64,000 nt of DNA from Chrysemys picta bellii (taxonomy: Eukaryota; Chordata; Testudines; Emydidae): the NCBI RefSeq assembly GCF_011386835.1, contig NC_088800.1, forward strand, positions 79,672,981 through 79,736,980, in the 5' to 3' direction. Under the pieces are notes generated by a model that was not told where the DNA came from, did not search any database, and was given only the letters and a program-made list of their open reading frames with translations. Positions 33,499 to 46,619 of this stretch are shown here, piece by piece. Position numbers and translations under genes: made by a program. Numbering within the stretch: the first letter of the stretch is position 1; each line of letters opens with the position of its first letter.

Positions 33499-34360
33499 GG
33501 TCCATGGGGAAGAGCAGTGGCCCTATCAACTCACCCGGCAGAAGGTCTTCTGTCGCTGGGTTCTCCTTGGGACACAGAGGCTGAGGAGGAACAACGGTGC
33601 CAAACCTCCTGCCATCATTTGCATCCCATGCACCTGTCCCTGTTTTACTGGTTCCTGCCCCAACGGTGATGGTTCTGAGCTGTTGCCATCTAACCCAGTG
33701 TCTGAGCGTCTTCTGCTATTAGGTGCCCATCAGCGCCTGCCACTTGGGCACCACCATGAAATTAAATGAACACAATTAATGTTGTCCCTAGGCAGGCAAC
33801 GGACTGACTCTGCTGTAGGCTACCTCCCACCGGCTGACTGACATAGCACCCCGATGGTAACACCCCAGGAAGGAGAAGCCGGATGGACAGTGGTGCATCT
33901 CGAACTGTACCCTACAGGTGACCAAGCTCAGCAGAGAAGGTTAAGCCCTGGGACCTCACTGCGGGTTGTCACCACTGTGACGGGACACGTGGGGAGAATA
34001 TGCAGGTGGACGAAGGGCTGTGCACCGTATGGATGCTGTCGGTGGACTCCAGGGAACAACTTTCCCAACGGAAGGCCCAAAGTTAAAACGCCGGACGAGC
34101 CCAGAAGGCAGGTGGGTGACTTGCTGCAGGCTGTAGTGAGGATGTAACAAGGCTACCTGAACTCCACTCCCCTGCGACATCAGAGCGAGGAACGGCTCTG
34201 GCACGGCCTGCCCGGCTCTGCTGCATTCCTCTCTCTCCCCGCACAGTGTGGCATGAGGTGGCACTCAAGCCCATTGCTGGCTAACCCCCCGCCGGATGTT
34301 GCATTTTTATTATTGGGTGCAAAGGTTCCATCAGTAAAATAAAAATACGCTGAAAGAGGA
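33499..34360 (+). other. Candidate 3'UTR terminal exon with AATAAA
   Basis: This would be the terminal exon if the 31710-33498 intron is real. AATAAA lies at 34338-34343, so cleavage would fall near 34360. The segment shows no recognised repeat and no convincing coding frame. The ORFs of up to about 100 residues in it resemble no family I know. Confidence 0.25.
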
Positions 34361-36240
34361 GGCGGCACTTTTCTCTGCACCTAGGGGCAGCTCTCGGTTG
34401 GGCCAGAGCTGAAAGCAGGTCCCTTTAAATGGTGTGGGTGAGGGCAGTGTACGAGGGTTGGCCCAGAGGGGACTGCTGGAGTTTGCGTGGGGGGGAGGGG
34501 AGGAAGTGGGCCTTGAGCTGTGTGGGCACTGCCAGGAAATGGGACAAGGAGGGTCCCACTCAGAGGCGGATTAAGAGCTCCTGGGGCCCTGGGATGGAGC
34601 AACGTGGGGGCCCTGCCCCTGGCACCGGAACTGTGGCCCGACCCCACCCCTTTTGTGGGCCCCGCCCATGGCCCCACCCCATTCCACCCCTTCCCCTGTT
34701 CCACCCATGGCCCCACCCCGTTCTGCCCCAAGACCAGAGATGCTGTGCCCCTGCTGTGAGCCTGGGGCTGTGGTGGGAAGCAAGAGCTCCTGTAACTCCA
34801 GGGCTGTGGTGGGGAGAGGGTTTTCCAGGGGTCCCAAATTGGCTGGGGCCCCTGGACACGCTTTAGAAATGGGGAAATTGAACCTATGAGTCAAGATATA
34901 CATCCGCCAATCCCTCCCTCCCAAGGGGGCTGGCCAGTTGGAAGCCATACTCCAGCCACTGTTCTACTGGAGACACGAGTTCTCAGGGCCACTGGGAGTG
35001 GGAATTCATCATCGTATTTACTGGGCTCTGTATACAAAACACAGTGGGCCCAGCCCTGCGGTCCTTGCTCAGGCAAAACGGCCAGTGCTATCACCTCCCA
35101 CACACACAGGCTCAGACCCATTCTCCTCACACAGGAACAAGTTCCCAGAGTCACTGCCATGCAGGGGGGACCGTGAGACACAGACAAATGTTGAACACGA
35201 TCACCGTCCTGCAAGGACAGGCTGGTGGGGGGAGCCGGAGATTGGGGAGTGGCTCTGGAGTCTTTCACCAGTGGTCCAGATCTAATCCAGGCCAGGAGGG
35301 ATCTAAAGGTGCTCCCACTTTATTGCTATCTGAAGTGTGTTCGGAAGTGTCAGTCCCGCCCCTAGCAGACACCTACCCACCTCCCAAACATGGCAGGCAG
35401 CTGCAGCCTCAGCAGTGCGTCCACGGGTCACATTGGCTTTGGAGACCCATCTCCCTACCTGCTCTGAGATCTGGGCTGCGTTAGCAGAGCACCAGGGGTC
35501 GCCTTGCTGTGGCCCAGGCTGTCTCCATCCTGTCCAGCCAGCATGTGGCTGCAGGACTGCCAATCTCGCCCCTTTCACCCACACTTTCTACAGCCCTGCA
35601 CGGGAGACTCTGCCATGGAGAAAATGGTCCGTACCAGTCCCGACCCAAATGCTGGCGGTTCCCTCCCCCCAAGCAGGTGTGACAGATCAGGGCTACAATC
35701 TGCAGCCCGGCACTCAAACCAAGGTGAGTGCACATGGAGATTGCTGTAGAAGAAGGTCAGGGCGCCAGGGCCAGAGTCGGAGAGAACAGTCTCCACCAAA
35801 CCCTCTGTGACGGAGGATACTGGCGATTGATGCTGGTGTTGCTGGACCCTCCCCAAGGAAGCCTTTTCAGCAGCTCAGATAGTTAAAGCTCCTCTGCTCG
35901 GCGAGGAGTGACGCATGCACCATGCGAACCAGGCGTCTGCCCTGCAGCTGCATCCACTCGCTGAGCTCAGGGGTTGTGCTCTCAAAGCGCCCGCATGATT
36001 CCACTTCCAAAAGGCATTTATGTACTCAGGAGCCTAAGGGAAGGAGAGGTAGGCTCCTAAGTCACTTTTAAATAGGGAGCATGGCCTCCTAAGTCACTTG
36101 GGTGATTTACATTTTTTTACTCCAGTTCCCAAGTATACAGAGCCCAGGACACGGCTAAGGGGCTCAGACCCTGAACGCACTGGCCCTTTTCACGTTGTTT
36201 CAAATTCTTTACAGCTCGAGACTTATCCACACTGACTGAT
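34361..36240. other. Intergenic with a GC-rich repeat
   Basis: A repeat-like block at 34564-34860 ('cagaggcggattaag...') contains short CCACCCC-rich units ('gccccaccccattccaccccttcccc'). It produces overlapping ORFs on all frames. I see no exon in the remainder. Confidence 0.4.
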
Positions 36241-36287
36241 GGACCATCTCTTCCGTCAGCCCTAGAGGTGAAAGTAAGTCGGTAGGC

Positions 36288-36331
36288 CCCCGTACGGCGT
36301 ACCAGCAAGAGCCGGTGCGCCGTACCGGGGC
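36288..36331. repeat. GC-rich perfect-looking hairpin
   Basis: CCCCCGTACGGCGTACCAGC, then AAGA, then GCCGGTGCGCCGTACCGGGG: arms of 20 bases with few mismatches. It lies next to a MITE and is probably part of another one. Confidence 0.65.
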
Positions 36332-36380
36332 AGCCCAGCTTCCCCAGGCAGCAATTTAAAGGGCCCGGGACTCCCAGCAG

Positions 36381-36785
36381 CGGGCTTGTCTACACAACAA
36401 AATTAAGTCGATTTAAGTTAGGGCGACCCACATCCACCATAGTAATTAAATTGGCTCTTCACGTCCACCCTACCCTCCTTCTGCTGGTGGTGCGCGTCCT
36501 CAGCAGGCACACTTGCTCCTTAAGTGGGGCATTGTGGGGGGCTGACAGCCCGAGCGGTCTGCCCTGGGGTGGTGGGTTCCCAACTGTCAAAGGCAGCAAC
36601 AGGCGATGTAAGCAACACCCCCAGTGCATACACGGACACGGGGTTGACCTAACCGCTATGTCTCTTGCAGAGGTGGTGTTATTAAGGAGATGTAGTGGGC
36701 GACTTACATCGGCGGGAGCAGCAACGTAGTGTGGACACTTACAGAGTTAAGTCGACGTAAGCACTGAAACGTAGACCAGCCCTGA
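36381..36785. mobile_element. MITE with Harbinger-like termini
   Basis: The left end CGGGCTTGTCTACACAAC and the right end (reverse complement) CAGGGCTGGTCTACGTTTC are imperfect inverted repeats. 'aagtcgatttaagtta' and 'gttaagtcgacgtaa' form an inner inverted pair. The interior holds no transposase. Confidence 0.7.
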
Positions 36786-39127
36786 GTGAATAGATGCTGC
36801 AAACCTCATCTCTGTGTAGACACGCACCCCTGGGACACAGAGGTTACCACAAACTAAGGAACAACATCTCTGTGGGAGCACTTCAGTGACACGGTGGGGG
36901 CCATTATTGCTAATCAGATCCCGTTCCCTTGGGGCCGGTCAGGAAGGGGTGGGGTGGTGTGTGAGTGAGAGTCCAGTCACTTTAGGGCTTTTATTTTTTT
37001 AGCCCTCCCCAAAAATGCAGCCAGCTGGAGAGATGGTTCCATTTCCTCCACGGCTGAGCCATGATCCCACCAGCCCCCACCACTCCCCCATGCCAGTGGC
37101 CGCGGAGATTCGCAGCTAGGGCCTGCCTGCGGTGAGTACACCTTGGGTTTATCAGCGGTTTTGTGCTACACTTTACTGTCCTCCACTGCCAGGCAAGGGG
37201 CTCTCAGTCATGCACTCCCCCCCAGCCTGCGATCCGGAACCCCGAATGGAATGATTCCAATGTCAGAAAAGATTAGTGAGTCTAACCTGAATCTACTGCA
37301 CTCAGATCCCCATGGAGCGCCAGGAGCGGGGGCTGCTTCTTAATTGCTTTTTTTAAAATTGTTAAAGACTTTCCTTTCCCTTCCCCAACCCCCAGAGCTG
37401 TAAGGTCGCAGACAACACGCAAAGGAAGTGAATTGAAACTGACGCACCTGCCAGGCTGCCTGATCTGAAGCTGCCCCATTGCAACTATCACCTCCTGTCA
37501 GAGCAAAACACATGGCAGAGGCAACGCCAATACGTTTGCCCTGGAGAGATGTGCTTTGCTGGGCAAACTTTGGGAAGAGGACACTGGGAGGAGGAGAAAG
37601 ATACCGACAAGAGTTAATTCTCCTTGGAGAGGTTCAGGTAGTAAGAGAAATCGGGGCTGGAGCTGGCTTCTTGCACACCATGTAGGAAACCGCAGCTCAA
37701 CGAATGCACTGCTAATGGCTTCTTCCTAAAGCACTTTACAAAGAGTGGCCCCTTTGGGCTGGGGGGGTGTCACGCCCTTGTGTGACAGCAGTGAAGTATT
37801 ATCCCCATTTTACAGATGAAGGCACAGGCTGATGAAGTGCCCATACAGGGAAATCTTTAGCAGAGCAGGGAATCGAACCCAGGACTCCTTAACTCCCAGC
37901 TACAAGACAACCCTTCCCCTCCTTAGCAGCACTCAGTCAGCTGTAAGCTTGGTGCCCAACGGGCAGGCAGCAGCCCATCCATTTATCTAAAGTCGCTCCG
38001 GTTGCATTGATTTGCTCTGACGCTTGGAAGCCCAAAAATCAGCCTCCTCACTGATTTTAGTCCACACGGCAGAGGACTGTCCCAATTTAAATATCTAGGC
38101 ATTTCATTCAGGTGCCCCTTCCTCCCTCTTCAGGCACATCACACAGCAAGCAGCAACGAGGCCCAGAGCCCGCTCCACAGACTCGGGTTCACGTTCTGGC
38201 ACTAAAAATGGCTGGGGGGGGGGCTCCAGCCTGAATCAGGGGGTCCACACTGCTCGGTCGAGCCGGGCTCTGAGCCTCGCTGCCGCAGGCTGCGTAGATG
38301 CACCTTCCAGATCTGTAACGAAGACGTACAATCAGAACAAACCCCACGCTGGTCCCCGAGGTGCTCAGGAGACGATTGCCCTGCTTGATGCTTTGCGAGC
38401 CACAGCTACCCTAGTGCTTCGGATCCGAGGCCACAGGCCAGGTTTTGTGTGCAAGCCTTGATTGGATCTTTTAGTAGGATTCTGTGAGACTGTAGCGGAG
38501 GCTTTCCTGAGATCCCAATCTGGCACACCACCTGCGGGCCCTTCTGTAATCCTCCGAAACAAAAAAACCAATCAGGTTTGTCTGGCTGGATTTATTCTCT
38601 CTAGTCCAAAACCCCGGTGGTGCCTTTTTAGGCTCCTGTTTCCTTAGTGATCCCCTCCCCCTTACCTTTGTTCAGAATGGTCCGTCCACGCTCAGCTTTT
38701 ACATCAGCCTTTTAAAACCCTGTTATTACCTCCCTGCTCGGCTGCAGCAGCATTGCGCTCTGCGGAGGAGGCCTCTGAGTCCTGTGTGGTGAGCAGAAAG
38801 CCAGTTGCCCTCATACGGTGCACAACCAGCGCTCCACGGGGCTGTAGCTGCATGCACAAAGTACAGCGGCCCCTTAGGCCCAGCCTGCCCAAAAATCTCT
38901 CTCAGGATTGCTACAAGCTTGGAAACTCAGAACACTTTCTCTCACCTAGATGCATTAAGTACCAAAGTACGTACTGACCTTTAAAAAAAGAAGCCCTAGG
39001 CCTTTGGGAAGCTGTTGATAACACATCATCCACTTTTAATAGTTCTTAACAACATATCACAACTAGAAATAATTCTGGTTTTGAATGATCAGTGGTATTA
39101 ATGTGAGTACTACTTTAGTCCCTTGAA
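36786..39127. other. Intergenic with one MIR
   Basis: A MIR lies at 37795-37905. No exon could be supported elsewhere. Confidence 0.4.
37795..37905 (+). repeat. MIR SINE
   Basis: 'tattatccccattttacagatgaaggcacaggctgatgaagtg...agcagagcagggaatcgaacccaggactcctt' is a forward MIR. Confidence 0.8.
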
Positions 39128-39298
39128 GGGGAGGGATAGCTCAGTGGTTTGAGCATTGGCCTGCTAAACCCAGGGTTGTGAGTTTAATCCTTGAGGGGAC
39201 CACTTCGGGATCTGGGGCAAAAATCTGTCTGGGAATTGGTCCTGCTTTGAGCAGGGGATTGGACTAGATGACCTTCCAACCCTGATATTCTATTTCTA
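39128..39298 (+). mobile_element. Turtle tRNA-derived SINE, copy 5
   Basis: 'ggggagggatagctcagtggtttgagcattggcctgctaaacccagggttgtgagtttaatccttgagggg' followed by 'gctttgagcaggggattggactagatgaccttccaaccctgatattctat'. This is the cleanest copy in the window. Confidence 0.93.
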
Positions 39299-40524
39299 GA
39301 GTGCCTTTCCAGTCTGAAGGATCTCAAAGAGCTTCACAAACCACTACTTAAATGCTACCACCTCTGGGGAGGAAGGCAGCGTCATGTCTCCCTCTAGTGG
39401 CCAGCCCAAGCAAGGATAAAAGCCTGCTGCGGAGAAATGCCCTTTTTGAATTCACACCAAAACCACAGCGATGAGCAGAGTGGAGAACCTGTGTAGAAGA
39501 GAAGGTGGGGGAGGAGAGGACTCCTTTAGCTCTAGTGGTGGGTACTTGTGCTTTTGGTGCCAACGGGCACGGGTCCAGTGTCTGCCAGTCCCTGTGGTGT
39601 CAGTACAGACATTGCCAGGAGTCAGTAACACATGCAAAGCAACACAGCCCAGTAGTTTAGGACAGGAAGTGAAAGCCATCTCCAATTAATCCAACACCAG
39701 GGGGCGGGGATAAATCATATCCACCAAGTTTGGGAGGAAATCCACTTCCTGGAGGGGACAGGGTTGCCAGGGAGAAGTGAGCAGTGCATCATGAGACATC
39801 TCAGTAGCAACTTGTGTGTGAGCTCCCACTGGCTGCATCCTCCAAGTCTCCACCAGCTACACAATTAACGGACAGCGACGACGGGGCTTGGTTCAATTCA
39901 GGTCAGGATCCCGCAGCCTTACAAAGAAGCTGCTAGCCTACCTTGGGCATGGCCGCTTGCCCATCGCTTCCCTGAATTCGCGGGACAATGGGCTGTTCCA
40001 GTCTCCCCTTCTCACCGAGACCTTAAATTGTTTCCTAACAGCGAGGTAAAGTTGCCTGGGCAAAGGGTGGAACCCCCAGGAGGGGCGTTGCAGCCATGAC
40101 AACTCCAGGACACGCTTTACCAGAACGACATGTTCCACTCACCCCAGGGAAGACGAAGGGATCATGGCTGAATGATCCTTTCCTGCATGGTGAACCTCGT
40201 AATGGCATCTCTAAACAGAGACTTTATCCCAGGAGGAGTTCTTGGCAGAGAAACGAAGCCTGAGCACCAGACGAGAGCCCTAAATGACTGTGAAGGACAC
40301 TGCTAACGAAATGGGCTGAGCCCAACCGATATCCCTTGGGGTCCGTCAGCTCTCCATTTCACTTGTCACATGCTGTCTTCGCCAGGTTTGGACACTCTAG
40401 GTTTATGTGGAGTGGGCGTTTGGGCAAGGCCTTTAGAACACAGGACTTGACAGGCCAGAGCAGCCGATCGGGGCTCCAAGTCGGTTAGGATTTGTCCTCC
40501 AGTAATGCCTAGGAACCCAATCAC

Positions 40525-40625
40525 AGATCAATGCTAAGGCCTGTACAGGCACATCACAAAAAGACAGCACGCATGCCCCGAAGAGCTCGCCATCTAAGCA
40601 TAAGGTGAGACAATGGGTGGATGCC
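40525..40625 (+). repeat. Old amniote SINE-like repeat (diverged)
   Basis: 'cagatcaatgctaaggcctgtacaggcacatcacaaaaagacagc...gaagagctcgccatctaag' resembles the body of 6685-6860. Confidence 0.4.
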
Positions 40626-41394
40626 GATAGACAGGAAGCACAAGGCAACAAGAGGATACTGGGGCGCAGGGCAAGCTGGCTCTCAGCATACCACCTGCTG
40701 AACCACTCCTGAGGTTTTTGTAGGCGTACCCCACTTTTGGCAGAGGCCCAATAGCTATTGCTCCCGAGAAAGGCAACTCTGCTCCTGCACACGCCCAAAG
40801 AAAGGGCTGTATCTGGCCAGTGTTGCAATGCTGTATCTGGAGTCAAAAAGTCCTCTCCTGAAGGCTTTAATGATCAGCACGAGACACAAGCAATCTTGTC
40901 AAAACCACACCGCGATGCTCGTGTCCAGCCACAGGTGGTTGAGAAGGACCTAGAGCGGTGGTGGGTCTGCCCCTCCCTACATACCCTCACACTAGAGCTG
41001 GAGAACGTGTAGGGCACAGGCAGGGTCTCACAGGCACTGCCAACAAGATCTCTGATTGAGAGTACACTAGACTGAATTACAGCTTCCCAAAGGGAGGGTC
41101 CGGTAGTGCCACTGTGGAAGCACCAACCTCCTTTCAGGACAGGCACAAGAAGTCAAGAGGGAAATGGGAGAAATGTGCTAAATTGCTTGATCTTTTTGAA
41201 TCAAGGCTCAGCAAGGAGCGGATTCTGGATAATGAAGATCCAGTGTGTCCATTCTTCAAGGAGTAGCATTGCTGGGTTTTTGAGCCCCGGCTGGTGGTGA
41301 AATAGCCTGGTGTCAAAACAAAGGAAAAGGGGTGGGGCAGGAAATGCTGTCCAGGGTGCTGAAAGGGATGTGCCAGAGTGATTTGTAAGGGTGG

Positions 41395-41525
41395 CTGTTA
41401 TCCTCTTGTTGCAGATGGGGAAACCGAGGCCCAGAAAAGTTAAACCGCTTGCCCAATGCCATACAGCAAATTAGTGGCCGAGCCAGTTTGCCCTAGACTC
41501 AGCCTCCTGCCCAAACCACTAGCCC
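41395..41525 (+). repeat. MIR SINE
   Basis: 'gcagatggggaaaccgaggcccagaaaagttaaaccgcttgcccaatgccatacagcaaattagtggccgagcc' is a well-preserved MIR core. Confidence 0.85.
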
Positions 41526-43504
41526 ACAAGACGGGATGAACTGGGCAGAGTCATACTATTGCATTCCTGCACAGAGTCATTCTCGCCTTTCCTCCCCTGG
41601 GACCTTGGCGTCAGGATGGCCTCGCTTCTGGATCTTCCCCCTCCTTGGCACTGCCTGCTCTGGCAAGGGGCTACCAGCTTGGGCCAGTCTTGGGGGCATT
41701 AAGCACAGAAAGGAGAGGAGCGGCTTGGTTTTCACATGCAATACACACACAGCTCTCCCAGGCATTCTAGTGCCCCTCCCCTATGCCTTCCCCAGTCTGT
41801 CTTCTGGGCACTCTTCCAGACGCTGCCTCCTTTTCCTTCTTTCACAATGTCCCTCACATCCGATGGCAACACATTTTCCCCTTGCCCTCCCCTCTTATCC
41901 TCCTTCCCCTCTAATTTACACTGGGGCTCCCTGTCCCCCTCCCGCTCAGTTCTGCTAAACTTGCTGGCCCTGACGTCTCCTCGGGCCGAAACACACAGCA
42001 TAGCTTGTCCACTGAACACCAGGTAACTGTAAAGGCACCGGGCCCAGCAAACCCCGCGTGGACACGCATCAAACCGACGCTCTCAATGAATAACAATATG
42101 TAATTATTAGGAAGATCATCCTCTTGAAAGCGGTTATTTAACAGCCTTTTCTTCATGTCACGGCCAATTAAGTCATAAATTAGTCCTCAGGAGGAAACTG
42201 TCCCACTGGGGTTGGTGGGTTGACGCTGCTGCAACAGAATTAGCTGAATCCTTGGCAGCCATTCAAGAGAGGGGGAAATCAATCAGTAATTGGAGTTGAA
42301 TAAAGACTGTTGGCTTCTTCCTCGGGCAGACTTGGATCACTTCAAGAACCATTCAGACCTCACAGCTGCTCCGGTCATGTTCTTTTCCTGTAGTGAGTGG
42401 GCGTGAGCCTGCACTCCGGATCCAAACACTTCCCGACCTGATTTGAGCAGCCTCAGGCTTGGAGGAGCTGAGCTGTGCAGCATGGACCTGCCAGTAACGA
42501 TCGGGGCCGTTATCGCCATGACGCGCAGAAAACGTGCTGTCAACATTTGCACCGAAGGTCGCTTGAGTGATCATGTTGCTGCAAAACCAAAGAAAACAGA
42601 GGCCAAAATACTTCAGTAAGATGAAGTTAGGCACAGGTACACGTTCCCCGCACAGCTCCCCTCCCCACCCCCCAAACCCGCTGAGCTCCTGAGCACGCCC
42701 CAGGACCCATTCATGCCCCCTCCCACCCACTCCATAGGTTCTATTCCGAAAGCAGCAGAAAGTTCAGAAAACAATTTCTCCCCATACATACATACGTACC
42801 TCTGCTCGTATGCGGTGGGGCCCAACCAGGGGAGGTCTCTGCCATGGCAGCAGAACGTTGTGGGCTGACAATTTTTGATGCCAAAAGCACAGTAATCATT
42901 AAGCCAACCTAATAATCCCTGTCAGGAGGGGAGCAGAGCCAAATAGGATGGCAGCCAGGCCCTAGGAAGGCTTCAAAACCTTCATTTCCAGGGATACAGG
43001 GCCCAGCTTGGGTAGTTTGGCCTCTTACAGAGCTGCTTCTGTTTTTCAGACACATGTTAACACGCTCTATCTGAAGTGCCCTCCTAGGGATCACTGAGGC
43101 TGGAGGCAAAGAGCCGGAGCACAGGGAGTTACTAAGCTGACATTAAAAGTTAAACACTGAAGGAATCAATGGAAGATGGAAAGAACTAAGAGCTGGAGCA
43201 CTTGAAATTGACCGCAGGGATGCATCTGCTCTGCAAGGTCCTGGGAGAAGATGGTGGTACCATCTCCACCATCTGAGTGAGTGACAGATCTTTCTGGTTC
43301 GGTGGAGAAGAAAAAGATCCTTTTCTCCTTTGCTGCAACTCCCCTCCGTTTCCCTCCCCCCGCGCACCATTTCTCAAGATTTGATGCAGACTGGCTCAAG
43401 TCCAATACAAGTCCAAGACTGCATCTCAGTCCAATACAGCCTTGACCAGGAGCCAACAATAGCACACATCAGTGCTAGCTCGAGGAGTTTTGGATCAGGT
43501 ATTT

Positions 43505-44400
43505 TCAGAGATTAAGGCCAAAAGGTACCATTGTAATAATCTAGTCGGACCTGCTACATAGTACAGGCCATAGAATTTCACCCAGGGATCCCTGTATCAA
43601 GCCTGTAACTTCTGGTTCAGCTGGAGCATATCTTTTAGACAGATGCACACACTAGATTTAGAGAAGTTGAATGATGGAGAATCCACCAAATCCCTTGGTA
43701 AATTGTTCCAATGGTTAATTTCCCTTCCTTAAAAACCTGCACCTCGTTTCTAGTCTGAATGTGTCTGGCTTCGGCTTCCAGACGCTGGATTTTGTTATGC
43801 TAGATTAAAGGACCGTTGACAACCAGAAGTTTTTCTCCTTGTAGGTACTTACAGATTGTGATAATTGCTTTCTTAACCTTCTCTTTGATAAATCCTGATC
43901 TTTCTAAATAGATTGAACTTCTTTAGCTTTTCACTCGATGGAAGTTTTCCAGGCCTCAACTCACTGTTATAGTTCATTTCTGAACACTTAACACGTGGAC
44001 ACCAGGATGGGACACTGTATTCCAGTAATTGTCTCAACTAATGCCACATACAGCGGTAATAACTCCCTACTTCTACTTGATACCTCCAAGGATTGCATTT
44101 GTTCTCTTAGCCACCACACTGCACTGGGAGTTCATGTTCCCTAAGTCCTTTTGAATCACTGCTTTCCAAAATACAAACCTTCATCCTAGAAGTGAGACCT
44201 ATGTCCTTATTTCCTAGATATATGACTTTGCCTTCAGCTGTATTAACACACATGATGTTCAAGCAAGCCCTTCACGTGCAAGTCAGATTACTCTAGAACT
44301 GATCTATCCTTTATCACACCACCAATTTCAGCATCCGCAAACTTTATCAGCAATGTTTTTCTCTTCCAGACCATTGATAAATGTCTTACATAGCATTGAG
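43505..44400 (-). mobile_element. CR1 LINE fragment, older subfamily
   Basis: On the minus strand this is the 3' part of CR1. 'gatggagaatccaccaaatcccttggtaaattgttccaatggttaatt' also occurs, diverged, at 62940-62990. It continues through the RT C-terminal region to about 44400. Confidence 0.8.
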
Positions 44401-46619
44401 CCAAGAACTTAAAGGACTGAAGGAGAGTCCATCTTCTCTTTTCCCTTCCTTCCTCTTCCCCATCCTTCTATAGCTTATTTTGACCATTTTCTTCTCTCTC
44501 CCTTCTTGTGGCTGAAAGTCTTAAGAATCAAAGAGCCCAATTCACTTCTCTCTCACCAGCTTTTCACTGTTGTAGCTTCCATTGGACTCAATGGAATTTA
44601 CTCATTTCCCCCACAGGGAATGGAGATTCAGACCCTAAGAATGTCTTTCAGCATTAGGCAGAAAAGATGGGATCTGTTCATTTTAACTGGGGCAGCCTCA
44701 ATTGGCCATCATGAAAGTTCACCTAATTAATTGCATCCCGTTTGTTCAGTCATGTGATCAAAATGCCCCTATGTTATCCCCTGGCACACCTGATTTTTCT
44801 TGAAGGCATAATCTCATTTCAGTGGAATCCTATCTTCAGACACAGCTTCAGCCACACCCACGCTCAATCCTCTCCCTTGGGACTTCACCCCTAGAGCGGA
44901 GCTGGTAAAAGGAATGAAGACCAGCCACCCACTCAGCACACAGCAGCAGGGCTGAGCCCTTATTCTCAGCACGCAAAAGCGAAGATTAGTGGCTGAACAG
45001 ATTCAACAAGGGGATCTTGGAAGTGTTAAATTTCTTCCCATCATCTTATGTAATTGTGATGAAACCTGGCACAAGTGGGGGAAATGTAACCATGACAGAC
45101 TTCCCATAATTTCGCTCTCTCCTCTCAAAGATTTCCTCTTCAAGAGCATCTGCCCGTAAAAGAATAAAAAAAACGACATGGTCTTCAGCTCCCAATAGAT
45201 AGGCCCTGGCCTGCAAAGGCAGCTGGTTCTGTTTAAATGAATCTTTCACCATCAATTAGAGGCTTTAACAGTGTTAGCAGCTGGGGGGTACATTTTGTCC
45301 TGACTCCTGTTTTAACAGCACAGAGTGGCTGCTAACCAGTTTCAAATCTTCAGTAGATGCCAGTCCCTGGAAAGATTTAACCTTTTACCCAAGTAGCATG
45401 TCCAGCAATTCACTAGGCAGTTCGATATAAACTTCAAGAGGTCTAATTTGTTGTGTAATTAAGGTGGAACCTTCAAGGATTCTACTTCTACTGCCACAAC
45501 CAGTTACTTTCCCAGAAACCTTTGGTGGTAAGTCTGAAGGCGTCTATACTCATCACTATAGCATCCCTTTGCATGGGGCAAGATTGACACCAACGACTAG
45601 TAAATGAATTTCAAGTGCCCTGTCTAGGTTTGTCGTTGCTCCAAGCTCAGACAAACCAGCCTTTTTTTTAAAGTTCCCCTGTGACCTGGGCCAGCTCCCC
45701 TATGGAAAACACAACCCCCAAGAAATCCTTCAAGCTGGTTTTACTCTTTGTAGCTAAAACAAGCTAGGATTTGTAAAAGAACTTGAGTTAGACACCCAAA
45801 TCCTATTGAATTGTCGTAAGAATGAGACACCGGATTCCCTCGGGTTCCTTTAAACATCCCAGCCACAATGTATAGCCTGGAGAGAATCTTTAAGGTAGCA
45901 GCCTGTGTTCTGGATGCCTAGCTCCTAATTTTCCAAAGAGCCCTACATCTGGAGACCAGCAACTCGGTTTAGTTTCCAATCCCAACTCCTTGTGACTGCT
46001 GTTCACATGTCTCCCTGCAAACCTCTTGTAAACCACTGTTGCCAGATGAATGGAAGAAAACTGGTCCAAGCAGGGCTGAGAGAAGACATCGTAGGCAAGC
46101 ATTTTTTTGGACAATCCACCTAGCAAATAACTGTCAGCCAATGAGAATCTAGAGAGACTAAGCACCATCACTAGTTGCCAGAACAATTAACCCTCCCCCT
46201 TCTTAGTCATACCGTAATTAGCAACCCACAACCATGAATACCTGGAAAAGCCACCCAAAATATGGCTCTGTTGTTGGGTGAACATCCCTAACTAGGTTCT
46301 ACTAGCTAAGAAAACACCTCCATGACCTTGGCACCTCTCTGCTCAACACTGCAAGCCAAACTCACCATTTAATCACTGGGACCAGGGGACGGAGCTGCTC
46401 AGGGCATGTTGCCGCAGCACCCGCACCATCAGCAGCAGGGACAAGCTCCAGCCCCTCTCTTGGAAGAAGTAAATCTTGCAGCAAGGGTTAGCAGAGAAGC
46501 AGCAACACGTTTTACGGTGCTCTGATGTCGCCAGCGTGTTTCTGAACTGCTTCTGGCCTAGTGATGAGAGACGTGACTGTGGGGCGTGAGGGCAGGGAGA
46601 GTGAAAGGGGTAATAAATT
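44401..46619. other. Intergenic, nothing recognised
   Basis: AT-rich DNA with small ORFs only. I see no repeat family or exon I can name. Confidence 0.4.

Larger units (their letters stand above)
39299..43500. other. Intergenic with old SINEs
   Basis: Holds a SINE-like repeat (40525-40625) and a MIR (41395-41525). ORFs in 41.5-42.8 kb are not recognisable. No exon could be supported. Confidence 0.4.

Noticed and set aside
34381..35484. Cluster of ORFs of up to 146 residues
   Set aside because: Proline-rich translations of a CCACCCC-type repeat and nearby GC-rich DNA, with no splice-consistent or family-like segment.
1783..39298. tRNA genes at the GATAGCTCAGTGG motifs
   Set aside because: The A and B boxes belong to a dispersed SINE with a CR1-like tail. 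The tRNA fold is not complete in any copy.
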